From Dasypus novemcinctus (taxonomy: Eukaryota > Chordata > Mammalia > Cingulata > Dasypodidae): 64,000 bases of DNA. The notes below the pieces were generated by a model, which had not been told where the DNA came from, made no database searches, and worked only from the letters and a program-made list of their open reading frames with translations. Location: NCBI RefSeq assembly GCF_030445035.2, contig NC_080702.1, positions 14,950,029 through 15,014,028 of the forward strand, given 5' to 3'. Positions within the stretch are counted from its first letter, which is position 1; each line of letters starts with the position of its first letter. A program made the translations under genes and the position numbers. Positions 24,118 through 35,368 of this stretch are shown here, piece by piece.

Positions 24118-24500
24118 ATCTTGGCCACGGTAGTTGCTGAGGGTAGGAAGAGGGAGAAAGAGATGAGATGTGGGGACATTTTTGGAACTTGGAGTTGTCC
24201 TAAATGATATTGCAGGGACAGATGCTGGACATTATATATCCTGCCATAATCCTCTGAATGTACTGGGGGAGAGTGTAAACTACAATGTAAACTATAATCC
24301 ATGCAGTGCAGCAGTGTTCCAAGATGTCTTCACCAAATGCAATGAACGTGCCACAGTAATGAACGAGGTTGATGTGGGAGGAGTGGGGAATGGGGGTGGG
24401 GTATGTGGGATCCTCATATTTTTTAATGTAACATTTTTTGTGATCTATGTATCCTTTTTAAAAAGACAATTTAATAAAAATTTAAAAATAGAATGTTAAA
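24118..24500 (+). mobile_element. Old L1 3' end fragment
   Basis: This is collinear with 21130-21460 and 21500-22110: it contains GAGATGTGGGGACATTTTTG and ends in TTTTTAAAAAGACAATTTAATAA plus an A-rich tail. It is 5'-truncated. Confidence 0.75.
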
Positions 24501-24659
24501 AAACAACTCATTTGTAAATGCTGAACATGGAAAATGAGGCTTTTGTAGGTGATTGGAGTCTTGGGAAGATCACAAATATGTAATAAGCACCACCTAGGCC
24601 TCCAGAGGTCTGAAGGTATCACTACTCTTCCATACATGAGCAATTTACTTCATTACACA

Positions 24660-24920
24660 TCCACGTGGTGACGGTGAGGGTGTGAATTTATGAGAGTGGG
24701 TTTGACTGTGTGAGTTTATGTGAGCGTGCATAATTGAGAGGGTGTTTTTACATGGTAAGTGTATGCATGAGTGCAAGTGTGTGAGACTGAGATTGTGGGA
24801 ATGTGGATATGAAGATGTTTATGTGAATAGATGTGATTTGGGATTATGAGTGATCATGCACGTGTGTGTCTGCATCTGTGTGAAAAGAGCAAATTTGTGT
24901 TTGTGCATGTTTGTAAAGTA
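24660..24920. repeat. Degenerate GTGA/TG-rich simple repeat
   Basis: The plus strand is dominated by GTG, GTGA and TGTG words interspersed with short AT runs. It looks like a decayed microsatellite. Confidence 0.5.
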
Positions 24921-25429
24921 TGGGTAGTCTATAAATTTACAATTCCTGACATGTAAAATCGGGCAGATGGATTGAATAGTGGACAGGATCAAATTGTTTT
25001 TTGGTGAAAACAAATGATTGGTTGGTACACTTATATTTTAGGCTTCTTCATTAATAACAAAAATCAATGAATTCTTATAATTCAAAATTTTGCAAAAAAC
25101 AATGGCAATTGAGTAAGTAGCATTGACTTATCTGTTAAAAGAATGGGTAGATCTGTCTTTTAAAAACCTGATCCTGGATGTTTTATTTCTGAGGAATCCT
25201 TTTATAAACTTTTCTCTTTTTTCTATCATTGTTCTAATTATTTATTTCTAGTGTGGGACAGTACTAGAAAAATGTATTTTCCTAAAAAATTCCATATTGA
25301 TAGACATTCACTTGTGTAAATCAATCTGGTGATTTCTAATATAAGTTATTAGAAGCATGTTTTCTTTTTCTTATAGCTCTTTGAAAATCCTCAGTTATTT
25401 TGTCTGATTCCCTATCTGCTCATGTGGCA

Positions 25430-25575
25430 GGGTGAGATATTAGAGTCCTGTATGGTGTTATATATGCTTGTTTTGTAAGTTCACAACATTACTATACACT
25501 TATTGTTTATGTGCATTTATGTGTGATTATATACTTGAAAAAATTTAAAAAATAAAGAAAAGTTTTAAAAAATTA
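25430..25575 (+). mobile_element. Old L1 3' end fragment
   Basis: The phrase GTAAGTTCACAACATTACTA followed by TACACTTATT and a closing A-rich tail matches the segment at about 3690-3830. This points to a shared, older L1 3' end. Confidence 0.6.
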
Positions 25576-27687
25576 AATGATGTTTACCTAAATAGTATGA
25601 AGATTAGGAAAGAACTCACTTTGTGGTATAAAAGCTTATAAGGGAAGCAGAGAATAAAGTGACTTACTGCGTGCTCAGACATGAACGTTTCCTGCTTCTC
25701 TTCATATGTGTCCCTGTTTGCCTCCAGGGATTATGGAAAAGAAAGAGCCTCATGCAAACACTCCAATGGTCTCTTTTGAGACCCTGATTAGAAACTTGTA
25801 ATTGTTTTTGGTAATTAGCGACTGCAAAAATGTTTTTCAGAAATATTCTCAGGAACCCATGACTGCACTCTCATGATACAAGTGAAATTATAATTGTTGC
25901 ATGGGGAGGTGAGGTCACAAAATCACAAAACCCTATTTCAGGATCTTATTTCCCCTCTACCACACACATATTTGCAATCATGACCACCTCACTGAGACCA
26001 GAGGATTGAGAGTGAGAAGAATTTGGGTAAGTATTTTCTAAATCAATGGGAAAGGCAGAATCATAAGAGAAGGAGGCCTATCAAGTGTCAGGATAAGTGA
26101 TACTATTCTAAAAAGGAATTCTTCAGGGTGTGAAACTGCTCCAGAATAAAAAATGCACAGATGAGAAGAAAAATTCCTGCAGCATGAGCTAAGCTAGTAA
26201 AGAAAAGTGTGGGTCCTAGATCCAATACCATTCCCTGGTGTTTCCTAATGTAATTTGGTTAATTCCTCACTGACGGTAAATGTTAATGTTTAGTCCAAGT
26301 GATCAAGAAATCTCTGATTTTTAGAATGATTAAGGATTGCAATTCTGTAAAGAATCTGCTGTTTAGTCAGTCTACCTAATAGGAATCATATAGAAAATTC
26401 TCAGAATTAATATAGGTGTGCATGTAATACATCCATGTTTGTAATAATGAACAGGACGTATCAACAGGAATCATCCAATCCTGTGCAGAAATTGTGTATC
26501 TGAACCACAGTTGACAAAAAGGAAATGCTTTCTTTAAGTCAGGGGTTATGAATTGCTTCATGAAGACAGTAAATGTGCCTTTACTGGAAATATCTGTGGT
26601 CTCTTGATTATGGTGAGACTGTTTTGCTCCTTGATGTTAGGGAAGGAATATTTAAGGATAATGTAACTTTATTAACAAGTCTTTCAGACAGTGTCTGTTA
26701 GGCTCAAATATATCTTTCAATATTTTCTGTTTTAAAAACAGATTATCAAACATAATCTTATTATTTTTATTTATACAGTGCAGAAGATTTCACGCTTTAC
26801 AGATGCTATTTTTCATACATCTTATATTTTGATATCTTTCACAGATTTATCTTATTGGTAACTCAATTTAGATAGTAATAGATAAATATATGATCCACAA
26901 TTAGTAAGGATATAGTTTCAACTCCATGATATTTTATCATGCTTTAGCGTTTCAAGTCCCTTATATTAGAGCATGACCTAATGTTGTTAAATAAGTTCAG
27001 TGAGAGATGTCATTATACTTTTTTTTCCTGACATTAAAACAAAGGAATCTTTCTCTTGCCATCTTAAATCAGAATTTATCAGGCATTTACTAAATCCATT
27101 TTGTCATAGCATAGGTTTATGTAGTAATATGCTACAAAGAGGACATCCATATTTTACTGTAATCGTTAAATCCTTATTCATAACTGATATTGAGCTATGT
27201 AATAACTTCAATACTTACTTGGAAAGCTTTAAATAAAATGCCATCAATCTAAAATAAATTGATAGGTTGTAAGAACAAATATAGAGAGATTATTTGAATA
27301 ATACAGGTAGGTATCTTCCTTAGTATAGCATGTGTGGTTAAAGCTACCTAGGGTGTAAATTTTGCAAATCATTTAACTTCTTTGTGCCTAAATTAACCTC
27401 AACTTTATGATTAAAGTTTCAGTGTGTGCATCATGGATTTGCAAAGAAAATAGAAATTAGTATATGTACAGACTTGATAGCAGAAGTTCATACATAGTAA
27501 TTTCTCTTTATATATTCAATGCTTAGAAATCTCTTAATTAAAGAAAAACTAATATGTCTTTAAGTACAATCTAACAGTAAGTGGAGAATTTTGTATTTTG
27601 ATTGAGATGATAAATGTAGCTCATGATTTATGTTCCCAATGCAGTATTTTCTGGTTTTGAGATAATCAGTCACAGATAACTGACAAA
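25576..27687. other. Upstream region of the V1R gene, no coding gene seen
   Basis: This is AT-rich unassigned sequence. A TATA-like TATAAAAG is at 25627-25634, about 2.05 kb upstream of the V1R start codon, with AATAAA about 20 bases after it. That pair could be a promoter for a noncoding first exon or part of an old LTR. V1R genes usually have noncoding 5' exons upstream, but I cannot identify splice junctions here. Confidence 0.35.
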
Positions 27688-28590
27688 ATGGCCTCCAAGG
27701 ATTTGGCAATAGGAATGATCTTCTTATTACAAACCGTATTTGGAATGCTGGGGAATTTCTCACTTTTTTGCCATTATATCTTCCTTTCCTTCACCGGGTG
27801 CAGATTAAGGTCCACAGATTTGATTGTCAAGCACCTGTTAGTAGCCAATTCCTTGGTCCTTCTCTGTAAAGGAATACCACAAACAACGGCAGCATTTGAT
27901 TTGAAAGATGTGTTCAATGATTTTGTATGCAAAGTTGTTTTGTATCTTCACAGAGTGGGAAGGGGGGTGTCCATTGGAACCACCTGTCTCTTGAGTATTT
28001 TCCAGGCCATCATGATCAGTCCCAGGAATGCCCGGTGGACAGAGTTGAAATTTAAAGCCCCAAAGTACACTGGTTTTTCCCTTTTCCTGTGCTGGATCAT
28101 CTACATTGCAGTAAATATTATTTTTCCAGTGCATATGTCCGGCAGACAGAACACCAAAAACATCACAAACCTTAAAAGTTTTGGATACTGTGCTTCTGTA
28201 CGTCATGACAAAATCTCAGACTCACTCTATGCAGTGTTGTTATCAGTCCCTGATGCTTTATGTCTGGGGCTCATGCTCTGGGCCAGTGGCTCCATGGTTT
28301 GCATCTTGTACAGGCACAAGCAGAGGGTCCAATATATTCATAGGAACAATGTCTCCCCCAGATCCTCCCCTGAGTCCAGAGCTGCCCAAAACATCCTTTT
28401 ACTGGTGAGCACTTTTGTAACTTTTTATACCTTTTCCTCCATATTTCAGATTTGTCTTCCTCTTTTAAATAATCCTAGTTGGTGGCTGGTAGACACCGCT
28501 GCACTTCTTAATTCCTGTTTCCCATCTCTCAGCCCCTTTGTTCTCATGTGTCATGACCCCAGTGTTTTCAGGTTCCACTCTGCCAAGTAA
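27688..28590 (+). CDS. Vomeronasal type-1 receptor (V1R), intact
   Basis: A 300-codon single-exon frame encodes a V1R, a seven-transmembrane G-protein-coupled pheromone/chemosensory receptor of vomeronasal sensory neurons, which signals through Gi2 and TRPC2 in mammals. Helices lie at about residues 7-30, 45-68, 84-112, 128-150, 182-208, 235-260 and 265-288. Family marks include GNFSLF in helix 1, the TTCLLSIFQAI segment in helix 3, and HKQRVQYIH followed by SPRSSPESRAAQNILLLVSTF between helices 5 and 6. A possible N-glycosylation site (NIT) sits in extracellular loop 2. Length is typical (about 300-360). The start codon has a strong context (AAAATGG). There is no stop or frameshift, so it looks functional. 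The exact orthologue within the V1R family is not assigned. Neighbours are repeats only. Confidence 0.95.
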   Translation: MASKDLAIGMIFLLQTVFGMLGNFSLFCHYIFLSFTGCRLRSTDLIVKHLLVANSLVLLCKGIPQTTAAFDLKDVFNDFVCKVVLYLHRVGRGVSIGTTCLLSIFQAIMISPRNARWTELKFKAPKYTGFSLFLCWIIYIAVNIIFPVHMSGRQNTKNITNLKSFGYCASVRHDKISDSLYAVLLSVPDALCLGLMLWASGSMVCILYRHKQRVQYIHRNNVSPRSSPESRAAQNILLLVSTFVTFYTFSSIFQICLPLLNNPSWWLVDTAALLNSCFPSLSPFVLMCHDPSVFRFHSAK

Positions 28591-30397
28591 GGCGTACAGA
28601 ATTCCCCATCTTTTCAGAAATATGTAAATGTACGTTTCTGCAAGATGTTCAGTTATGATTTATACATCTCTTAGTTTATCATAAGAACTGTTATGAAAAG
28701 TCACACTTCAAGTGCAAGGAAAAAGACAACCTAACCTGCCTTTGCCACAAGAATAAACAAATGATAACAACAATTGAAAATGAAATATTATGCAATTACT
28801 ACATAAGTATGTCTTCGAGTATGTAAGTTTCTACCTGATATAGTATATTTTTCCAAAAATTCACTACATATCAAATTGTTGCACAAGTTATATAATAAAG
28901 GAAGAGAGTGTGTGTGTGGGGGGGGGGGATTCAAAATACCTAAAAGAAAATATCTGCATGGAATAATGAAGAAGTAGGGTGTGAAAATGGAATCTGTATT
29001 TCAGATTCTGAATCAGAGAATATGATCGTTTTGGGCAAGTTGTGATTTTGGTATCTAATGTAATTAGATAGATGGCAGTCATTTGAAATATGATGCTGAG
29101 AAGAGAGATTGGCATATATAAAATAGTGTAGAAATGTTCATATAGAACTGAAATAGATCAAACAAGAATGTGAAAAATATGTTTTTGCTGTTTTTTGGAG
29201 AGATCAGATGAGTTTGAGAATATGAAAAAATCTGGGTAACTGGTAGAAAATTTCATGGATTTTTGAACTGTAGATGGAGGTTTGTGTGTCTTGGGGTGTT
29301 TTATTTGATATTATGAGAACATTTCTATTGGGCATTTTGGCAACAAAAATTTTGGGAAGAGCACTCTCATTTCTTTAAGTTAAAGGACATAAGATTTTCA
29401 CTGAGCCTTTCATTAACCTTGGAGCAGTAGAAGAATAGCCATTTGAAAGAAGAAAAGCATATATCCTTTTTTGGTTTATAATGTGGAGTTAATAACTTAT
29501 TGGATTCTGAATTATCATAATGATGTTTCCTCAACTTTAAGAAACATTTTCTTACATCTCTCTCTCTGTAGCTACATGTAAAGCAGATGTAAAGTGGTAA
29601 AATCATAAAAATTTTAAACAGCAGCATCAGTTTGCTGTACATTGAATGTTATGCCAAAATATAAAGAAACACATTTTAGCTCCCCCAAAACATATAACTT
29701 ATATATATTTACATATACACATATATTAACATTTTCATGTACATATATATGTGCATATATATAAAACGAGATTATGTTTGATATAAAATAATATTGGAAA
29801 AGTATAAATTGAGAAATTAAAATAACAGCAAATTTTGTTTAACTGTAAAGCATATTTAAACTGATGATTTATATCACCAGGCTTGTTACTTTATTTGTTA
29901 AAATTATAACTATGTGTAAGTATATATACTGAAATAGTTAATTAGCTGAATTAATGAGAAACTGTTTTAACTGAATAAAATCATAATATGAAATGTAATG
30001 AAAATGAGGTTAAAAACTATTCTATTGTAATTATGTATTAGTAATATCTCTTTTAAAATATCCTATTTAATATATGCAAATATTGTTTGATATTAATAGG
30101 AGCAATAATATACTTAGGAGTAATATAATGATGCCTGTATTTGAGAGTGTATGTCCAAATTTGTTGCGTGCTCTTTATTACATCACACTTAGTTAACTTC
30201 CTTGTTCTTTGTATCTTCTGCTTATTTGTGTTTAAAATTCCACATTTTGCCTTTTTTCTTTGGAGGTTGCAAACTCAGTATCTCTTAGTTTATAACCTAG
30301 AAATTAAAGTATACTTTAAAAATTAATCACAGGGTAAAGTTACCCGATATGTTCAACTGCCTTCCTGCAAATATAAAGTCAATGCAACTCTAATCTA
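28591..30397. other. No gene seen downstream of V1R
   Basis: This is AT-rich noncoding sequence. AATAAA at about 28752 is a possible poly(A) signal for the V1R. A short (TG)n(G)n run sits at about 28906-28929 and an AT-rich low-complexity stretch at 29690-29765. Confidence 0.5.
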
Positions 30398-32696
30398 CAG
30401 ATATAACTTGTTTTATTGTACTTTGCTTTATTGCATTTTGCATGTGTTGCACTTTTTTACAAATTGAAGGTTAGTGGCAACCCTGCATTGGGCAAGTCTG
30501 TCAGCACCATTTTTCCAAAAGCTTGTACTTGTTTCTTTCTCTATGTCATATTATGCTAATTACACTAATATTTCAAATATTTATTTTATTATTATATCTT
30601 TTAGGTTATCTGAGATTTTTGGTGCTATTGTTATAATTGTTTGGGGAGCAACATGACCACATAAGATGGCAAACTTAATAAATGCACGTGATCTGACTGC
30701 TCCACTGAACAATCATTCCCACATTTCTCCTACCTTCCTCAGGCCTTATTCCCTGAGACACAAGTTTATTGAAATTAAGCCAATTAGTAACCCTAAAATG
30801 ACCTCTATGAGGTCAAATGAAGAGATGCACATCTCTTACTTTAAATCAAACTTTGAAATTATTAAGCTTATTAAGGAAGGCATGTTGAAAGTTAAGATAG
30901 GCCAAAAATGTGGACTCTTGTGCCAACAGTTAGCCAAGTTGTGAAAGTAAATGAAATGTTTTGGAAGGAAATTAAAAGTGCCACTTCAATAGGCACACAA
31001 ATGATAAGAAAACATAAAACCCATATTGCTGATGTAGAGAAAACCGTAGTGATCAAACCAACACAACATTCCATTGAAGCCAAAATCTAATCTGGAGCAA
31101 GGCCCAGCTCTCAGTAATTCTATGAAGGCTGAAAGGAATACAGAAGATGAAAAAGGAAAACTAAGGTAGCATAGGTCACTGCATGAGATCTAAGGAAATA
31201 ACTCACTTCCAAAGCATAAAAGTGCAATGTGAAGCAGCAAGTGCTGAGATAAATGCTGAAGCAAGTTATCTAGAAGATCCAGCTAAGTGCAGATTGAAGG
31301 ATTTTTTATGTGGAGGAAACAACCTTCTCTTGGAAGAATTTACATCTAGGACTTTCATAACTGAAAAGAGAAGTCAGTTTGATTTGACTTCAATGCTTGG
31401 AAGCACAGGCTGACTCTAATATTAGGGGAAAATACAGCTGCTGACTTTAAGTTGAAGCCAGTGCTCACTTACCACACTGAAAATTAGGACCCTTAAGAAT
31501 TATGCTAAAATGGAATAACAAAGCCTGGATGACAGCAAATCTGTTAACAACACAGTTTGCTGAATATTTTAAGCCCATTGTTGAGACCTACTGCTCAGAA
31601 TCAATAATACCATTCTAAATATCACAGTTCATTGACAACACACCTGTTCACCCAAAAGCACTGATGAGTATGTACAATGAAATTCATGACTTTGCCACAA
31701 CATCCATTTGCAGTGCATGTATCAAGGAGTTAATTTTTACTTTCAAGTCTTATTCTTGAAGAAATAGATTTTGTAAGACATAACTGCCTTAGATGGTGAT
31801 TCCTCATATGGATCTGGAAAAGTAAATTGAAAGCCTTCTGGAAAGGATTACTTTTTTTGATACCCTGAAGAACAAACATGGTTCATGGTAGGATATCAAA
31901 ATATCAACATCAAAAGATGTTTGAAGAAAGGTGAGTCTAACCCTCTTGGATGACTTTGAAGCATTGAAGATGTCAGTGAAGGACATCTCAGCATATGCGA
32001 ATTCAAGATAACTAGAATTAAATGTGGAACCTGAAGAAGTAACTGAATTGTTGCAATCTCATATCAAAACGTGAATAGATAAGGAGTTTTTTTTTTTATG
32101 TATGAGGAAAGAAAGAGGTTTCTTGAGATGGAATTTTCTGGTGAAGATCCTGTGAACATCGTCAAAATGACAAGAAGAGATTTAGAACATTACACCAACT
32201 TCATTGATAAAGTAGCAACAGGCTTTGAAAGGATTGATTCCAATTTTGAAATAATGTCTACTGTGTATAAAATGCTATCAGACAGCATGGCATACTACAG
32301 AGAAATCTGTTGTGAAATAGTCAATCAATGCAACAAAATTAATTATTGTCTTATTTTAAGAAATTGTTACAGCCAGTCCAAACTTCAGCAACCTCCACTG
32401 TTATCATTCAGCAGCTATTTACATATAGGAAAGACCTTCTACCAGGAAAAAGGTAATGACTTGTTGAAGGATCAGAAGATGATAAGCATTTTATTTTAGC
32501 AATAAAGAGTTTTTAAATGAACCTATGTACATTTTTTTAGATGTAATGCTATTACACACTTCATAGACCAAGGTACAGCATAAACATAGCTTATAATCAC
32601 CGGGTAACCAAAAATTTTGTCTAATCACTGTATTGTGATATTTATTTTATTGTGGTTGTCTGGCATCAAACCTACAAAATCACTAAGTTATGTCTG
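30398..32696 (+). mobile_element. Decayed Tigger1-type (pogo/Tc1-mariner) DNA transposon
   Basis: The left end reads CAG at 30398-30400 after a TA dinucleotide. It continues with the Tigger terminal text (TTGTTTTATTG..TTTGCTTTATTGC). The right end near 32696 is the inverted complement (AAGTTATGTCTG). The middle matches the Tigger1 consensus in order, including the 5' noncoding segment and a transposase that can be followed to about 32500. The right-hand target dinucleotide is TC instead of TA, a probable mutation. Tigger1 elements are old and immobile in placental mammals. Confidence 0.92.
30798..32500 (+). pseudogene. Tigger transposase remnant
   Basis: The homology starts at about 30798 with a CENP-B-like helix-turn-helix region and continues through the DDE domain. 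It is broken by frameshifts and stops, including a gap of about 100-150 bp around 31270-31300 relative to the family. The longest remaining piece is the C-terminal stretch at 32098-32499 (for example FERIDSNFE). No active protein is possible. Confidence 0.88.
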
Positions 32697-32799
32697 TCAT
32701 AATGCTCTACCAACCTTTTACATTGCTTTTATGTATTTAAGACTATTTATAAGATGTATGTATTGATATTACATGGAGAACTTCCAAATCCTGAGCAAA

Positions 32800-33380
32800 C
32801 TATTTGTATTAGTCTGCCAATGCAGTGTCAATGCAAAGTACCAGAAATCTTTTGGTTTTTAGAAAAGGTATTTTATTTGAGTTAAAAACTTATTGTTACA
32901 AGGCCCTAAAGAGTTCAGCTCAAGTTGCTTTCCCACCAGAGTCAGTTGCCAAATGTTGAAGCAAGCTGGCCAGTGATCTCTGCGTGGGTTCATCCTTCCC
33001 CTCTGTTCTTCCTCTCTCTCAGCTGCAGGCTGGCATAAGGCCTGTCTCTCAGGGCTTCCTCTCTCTCCCAACATAGAGCTCATTTATTTCTGGGCCTTCT
33101 GTATCAATTTCAGCTGTATGGTTCTGTTTCCAAGGTCAGCTGCAAACTACCAGACAAATGACTTATCTCTCCCTGGGGCCCCAGGATAAACTTTGCCAGA
33201 GCTCTCTCTCTTCCCAACATTTCTTCTTAAGTGTCAATTTATATTGGTCCACCAAGAGTCAGGGAGTCAACCTGAGTCAAGTGTTACTCACATGGTAGAA
33301 TCAAAGCCCTACTCTTAAGAGGTAACTTAATTAAGGACCCCTCAAATGAATTTAATATTATCAAATGAATTTAATAATCA
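32800..33380 (-). repeat. Unnamed decayed interspersed repeat
   Basis: The block opens with TTGTATTAGTCTGCCAATGC and has a CT-rich interior (32990-33080). It may be an LTR or DNA-element remnant in minus orientation. I do not recognise the family. Confidence 0.35.
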
Positions 33381-33429
33381 AAGGGCAACACACCCAGAAG
33401 AATAGAATAGTTTATAAACATAATATTTC

Positions 33430-34480
33430 TCATTTTGGGATTCACAGAAATAATTGCAAACTGTAACACCACCCAAACCAGAATACTGATATGCTCTAGC
33501 ATCATTTTATGTTTCCTCCGTGCCACTATCCACACTGGAAACACTAGTCTGACAGCTATTACCACTGAGCAGTTTTTTACTTTATATAAATGGAATCATT
33601 TAGCAATAATGTTTTTGTACATTGAGTTTCCATTCCTTATGTTTTTTGTGACAATATGTACTGCTACAAGTTCTTATGGATCATTCATTAGGATTGTTGT
33701 ATAAAATTCCATTGTATCATTATCAAATATTTAATATGATAATTCCATTGGTTATGTGCATGTGAATAATTTTCATTATGGAGCTATGATCATTAGTGAA
33801 GGTATTCAAATGGCAGAATTTGTGTTTTGGTGAAATGTATGAGTTTTTGTAACCTCTATGTGTTTACTGAAATTATTCATCATGTTTACATCCATTCTGA
33901 CACAGATGATGATGCCAAACTATTTTCCTATATTTCTGTAGCAATTTTCACACCCACCTTAAGTGGATGAGATTTCTTATTTATCTACATCATTATCCAC
34001 ATTTGATTATTTTTGTCATTTTCATTTTAGCCTTCTGGTTGTTGTGTCATGCTACAAGTTAATGGTTTACTAAAGAAGTTGAACATGTTTTCACATGTTT
34101 ATCAGCCCCTTACTGACTCTTTCTGGGAAATGCCTGTTCATTTACTCTGTCCATTTTTTCTCAGTTGAATTTTCTTTCATTCTCTTTTCAGTTTGTAAGC
34201 ATTCTTTATGTACTCTGGAAACAAGTTCTTAACTTCTATGTCCCCGATTCTCTTTCTCTCTCTCTGATAAGCTCTTAATTCTACTAAAATCTAATTTGCA
34301 TTCACCCCTTTAAATTTTTTTCCTTTATAAATATTTTTCTTTTCTAATGCCATAGAAATGTTCTCTTTTGTTTTCTTATAAATATTTCATTATTAGTCTT
34401 TAAAATTTCAATCAACCATTCACTAAGAATGGACTTTTTATGTGGTGGGAGTATGGATTGATGTTTTTCCAAAAACAACT
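33430..34480 (-). mobile_element. Ancient L1 ORF2/3' UTR fragment
   Basis: Degraded L1 text in minus orientation: segments resembling the C-terminal ORF2 region (gccaaactattttcc, ttctggttgttgtgt, gtttgtaagcattctttat) occur in the right order. It is very diverged, and older than all other L1 copies here. Confidence 0.6.
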
Positions 34481-34961
34481 ATAAATACAGTTCATTCTGA
34501 AAATAAATCATAATTTGATTTCATTTGCTCTCACTTGCCATTGTGTCAAATAGGTTAACATCTCCCCATCCTTGGAGATGTTTATTCATACTATTTCTAC
34601 CTATCATCTTATCTTTTAGCAATCCCACTTTGTCACACCAGCAAGATGGGACTTGGAGAAAAAAAATCTTCAAAATCTTTTTGGTCATAGGATTGATTTT
34701 TCCCATATTTTAATGTGAAAGTTGACCCTATTAGGATATATTTCTCAGTGGGTATCTCAACTTTTTCACGTATGCATCAGCTTTATTTCAAAATAAATTT
34801 TTAATGATTCTTGTAGTGCAAGCCAGCTTTCAATATGTTATTAAATTATTTCTCTGGGGCATAGGTCATATTAATTACCTGGTGATTGTAATATAGGTAA
34901 ATCCTCCCACTGAGGAAAAACTAGGGCAAACTTCATGATAATGCAGTTAAAAATTGGGGGA

Positions 34962-35368
34962 TTCTGGGAAGTGGACATGACTCAACTGACAGTGTCCACC
35001 TGCCATATAGAGGTTCCAGGGTTTAATTCCCTGGGCCTCCTGACCCATGTGGTAAGCCACCCCATGCATGGTGCTGCTGTGTGCAAGGAGTGCTGTGCCA
35101 TGTAGGGGCGCCCCAGAGTAGGGGTGCCCCATGCGCAAGGAGTGCACCCCATGGGGAGAGCCACCCCACGTGAAAAAAGCACAGCCCACCCAGGAGTGTT
35201 GCTGCACGGAGAACTGATGCAGCAAGATGACTCAACAAGAAAGAGATGCAGTTTCCCAGTGCCCCTGAATTAATATAAGTGGATGCAGAAAACACACAGT
35301 GAATGGACACAGAGAGCAGAAAAAGGAGTCAAGGGGAGAGAAAGAAAGAAAATAAATCTTTAAAAAAC
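34962..35368 (+). mobile_element. DAS-type SINE (diverged)
   Basis: The tRNA-like head GGGAAGTGGACATGACTCAA is followed by a B-box-like GGTTTAATTCC, the DAS body, and a tail with AATAAATC. Flanks AAAATTGGGGGAT and AAAATTGAGGGAG form an imperfect 13-bp duplication. It is more diverged than the 60116 copy. Confidence 0.85.

Noticed and set aside
27838..28206. 122-codon minus-strand frame and 75-codon plus-strand frame inside the V1R
   Set aside because: Overlaps of the V1R coding frame with no domain of their own.
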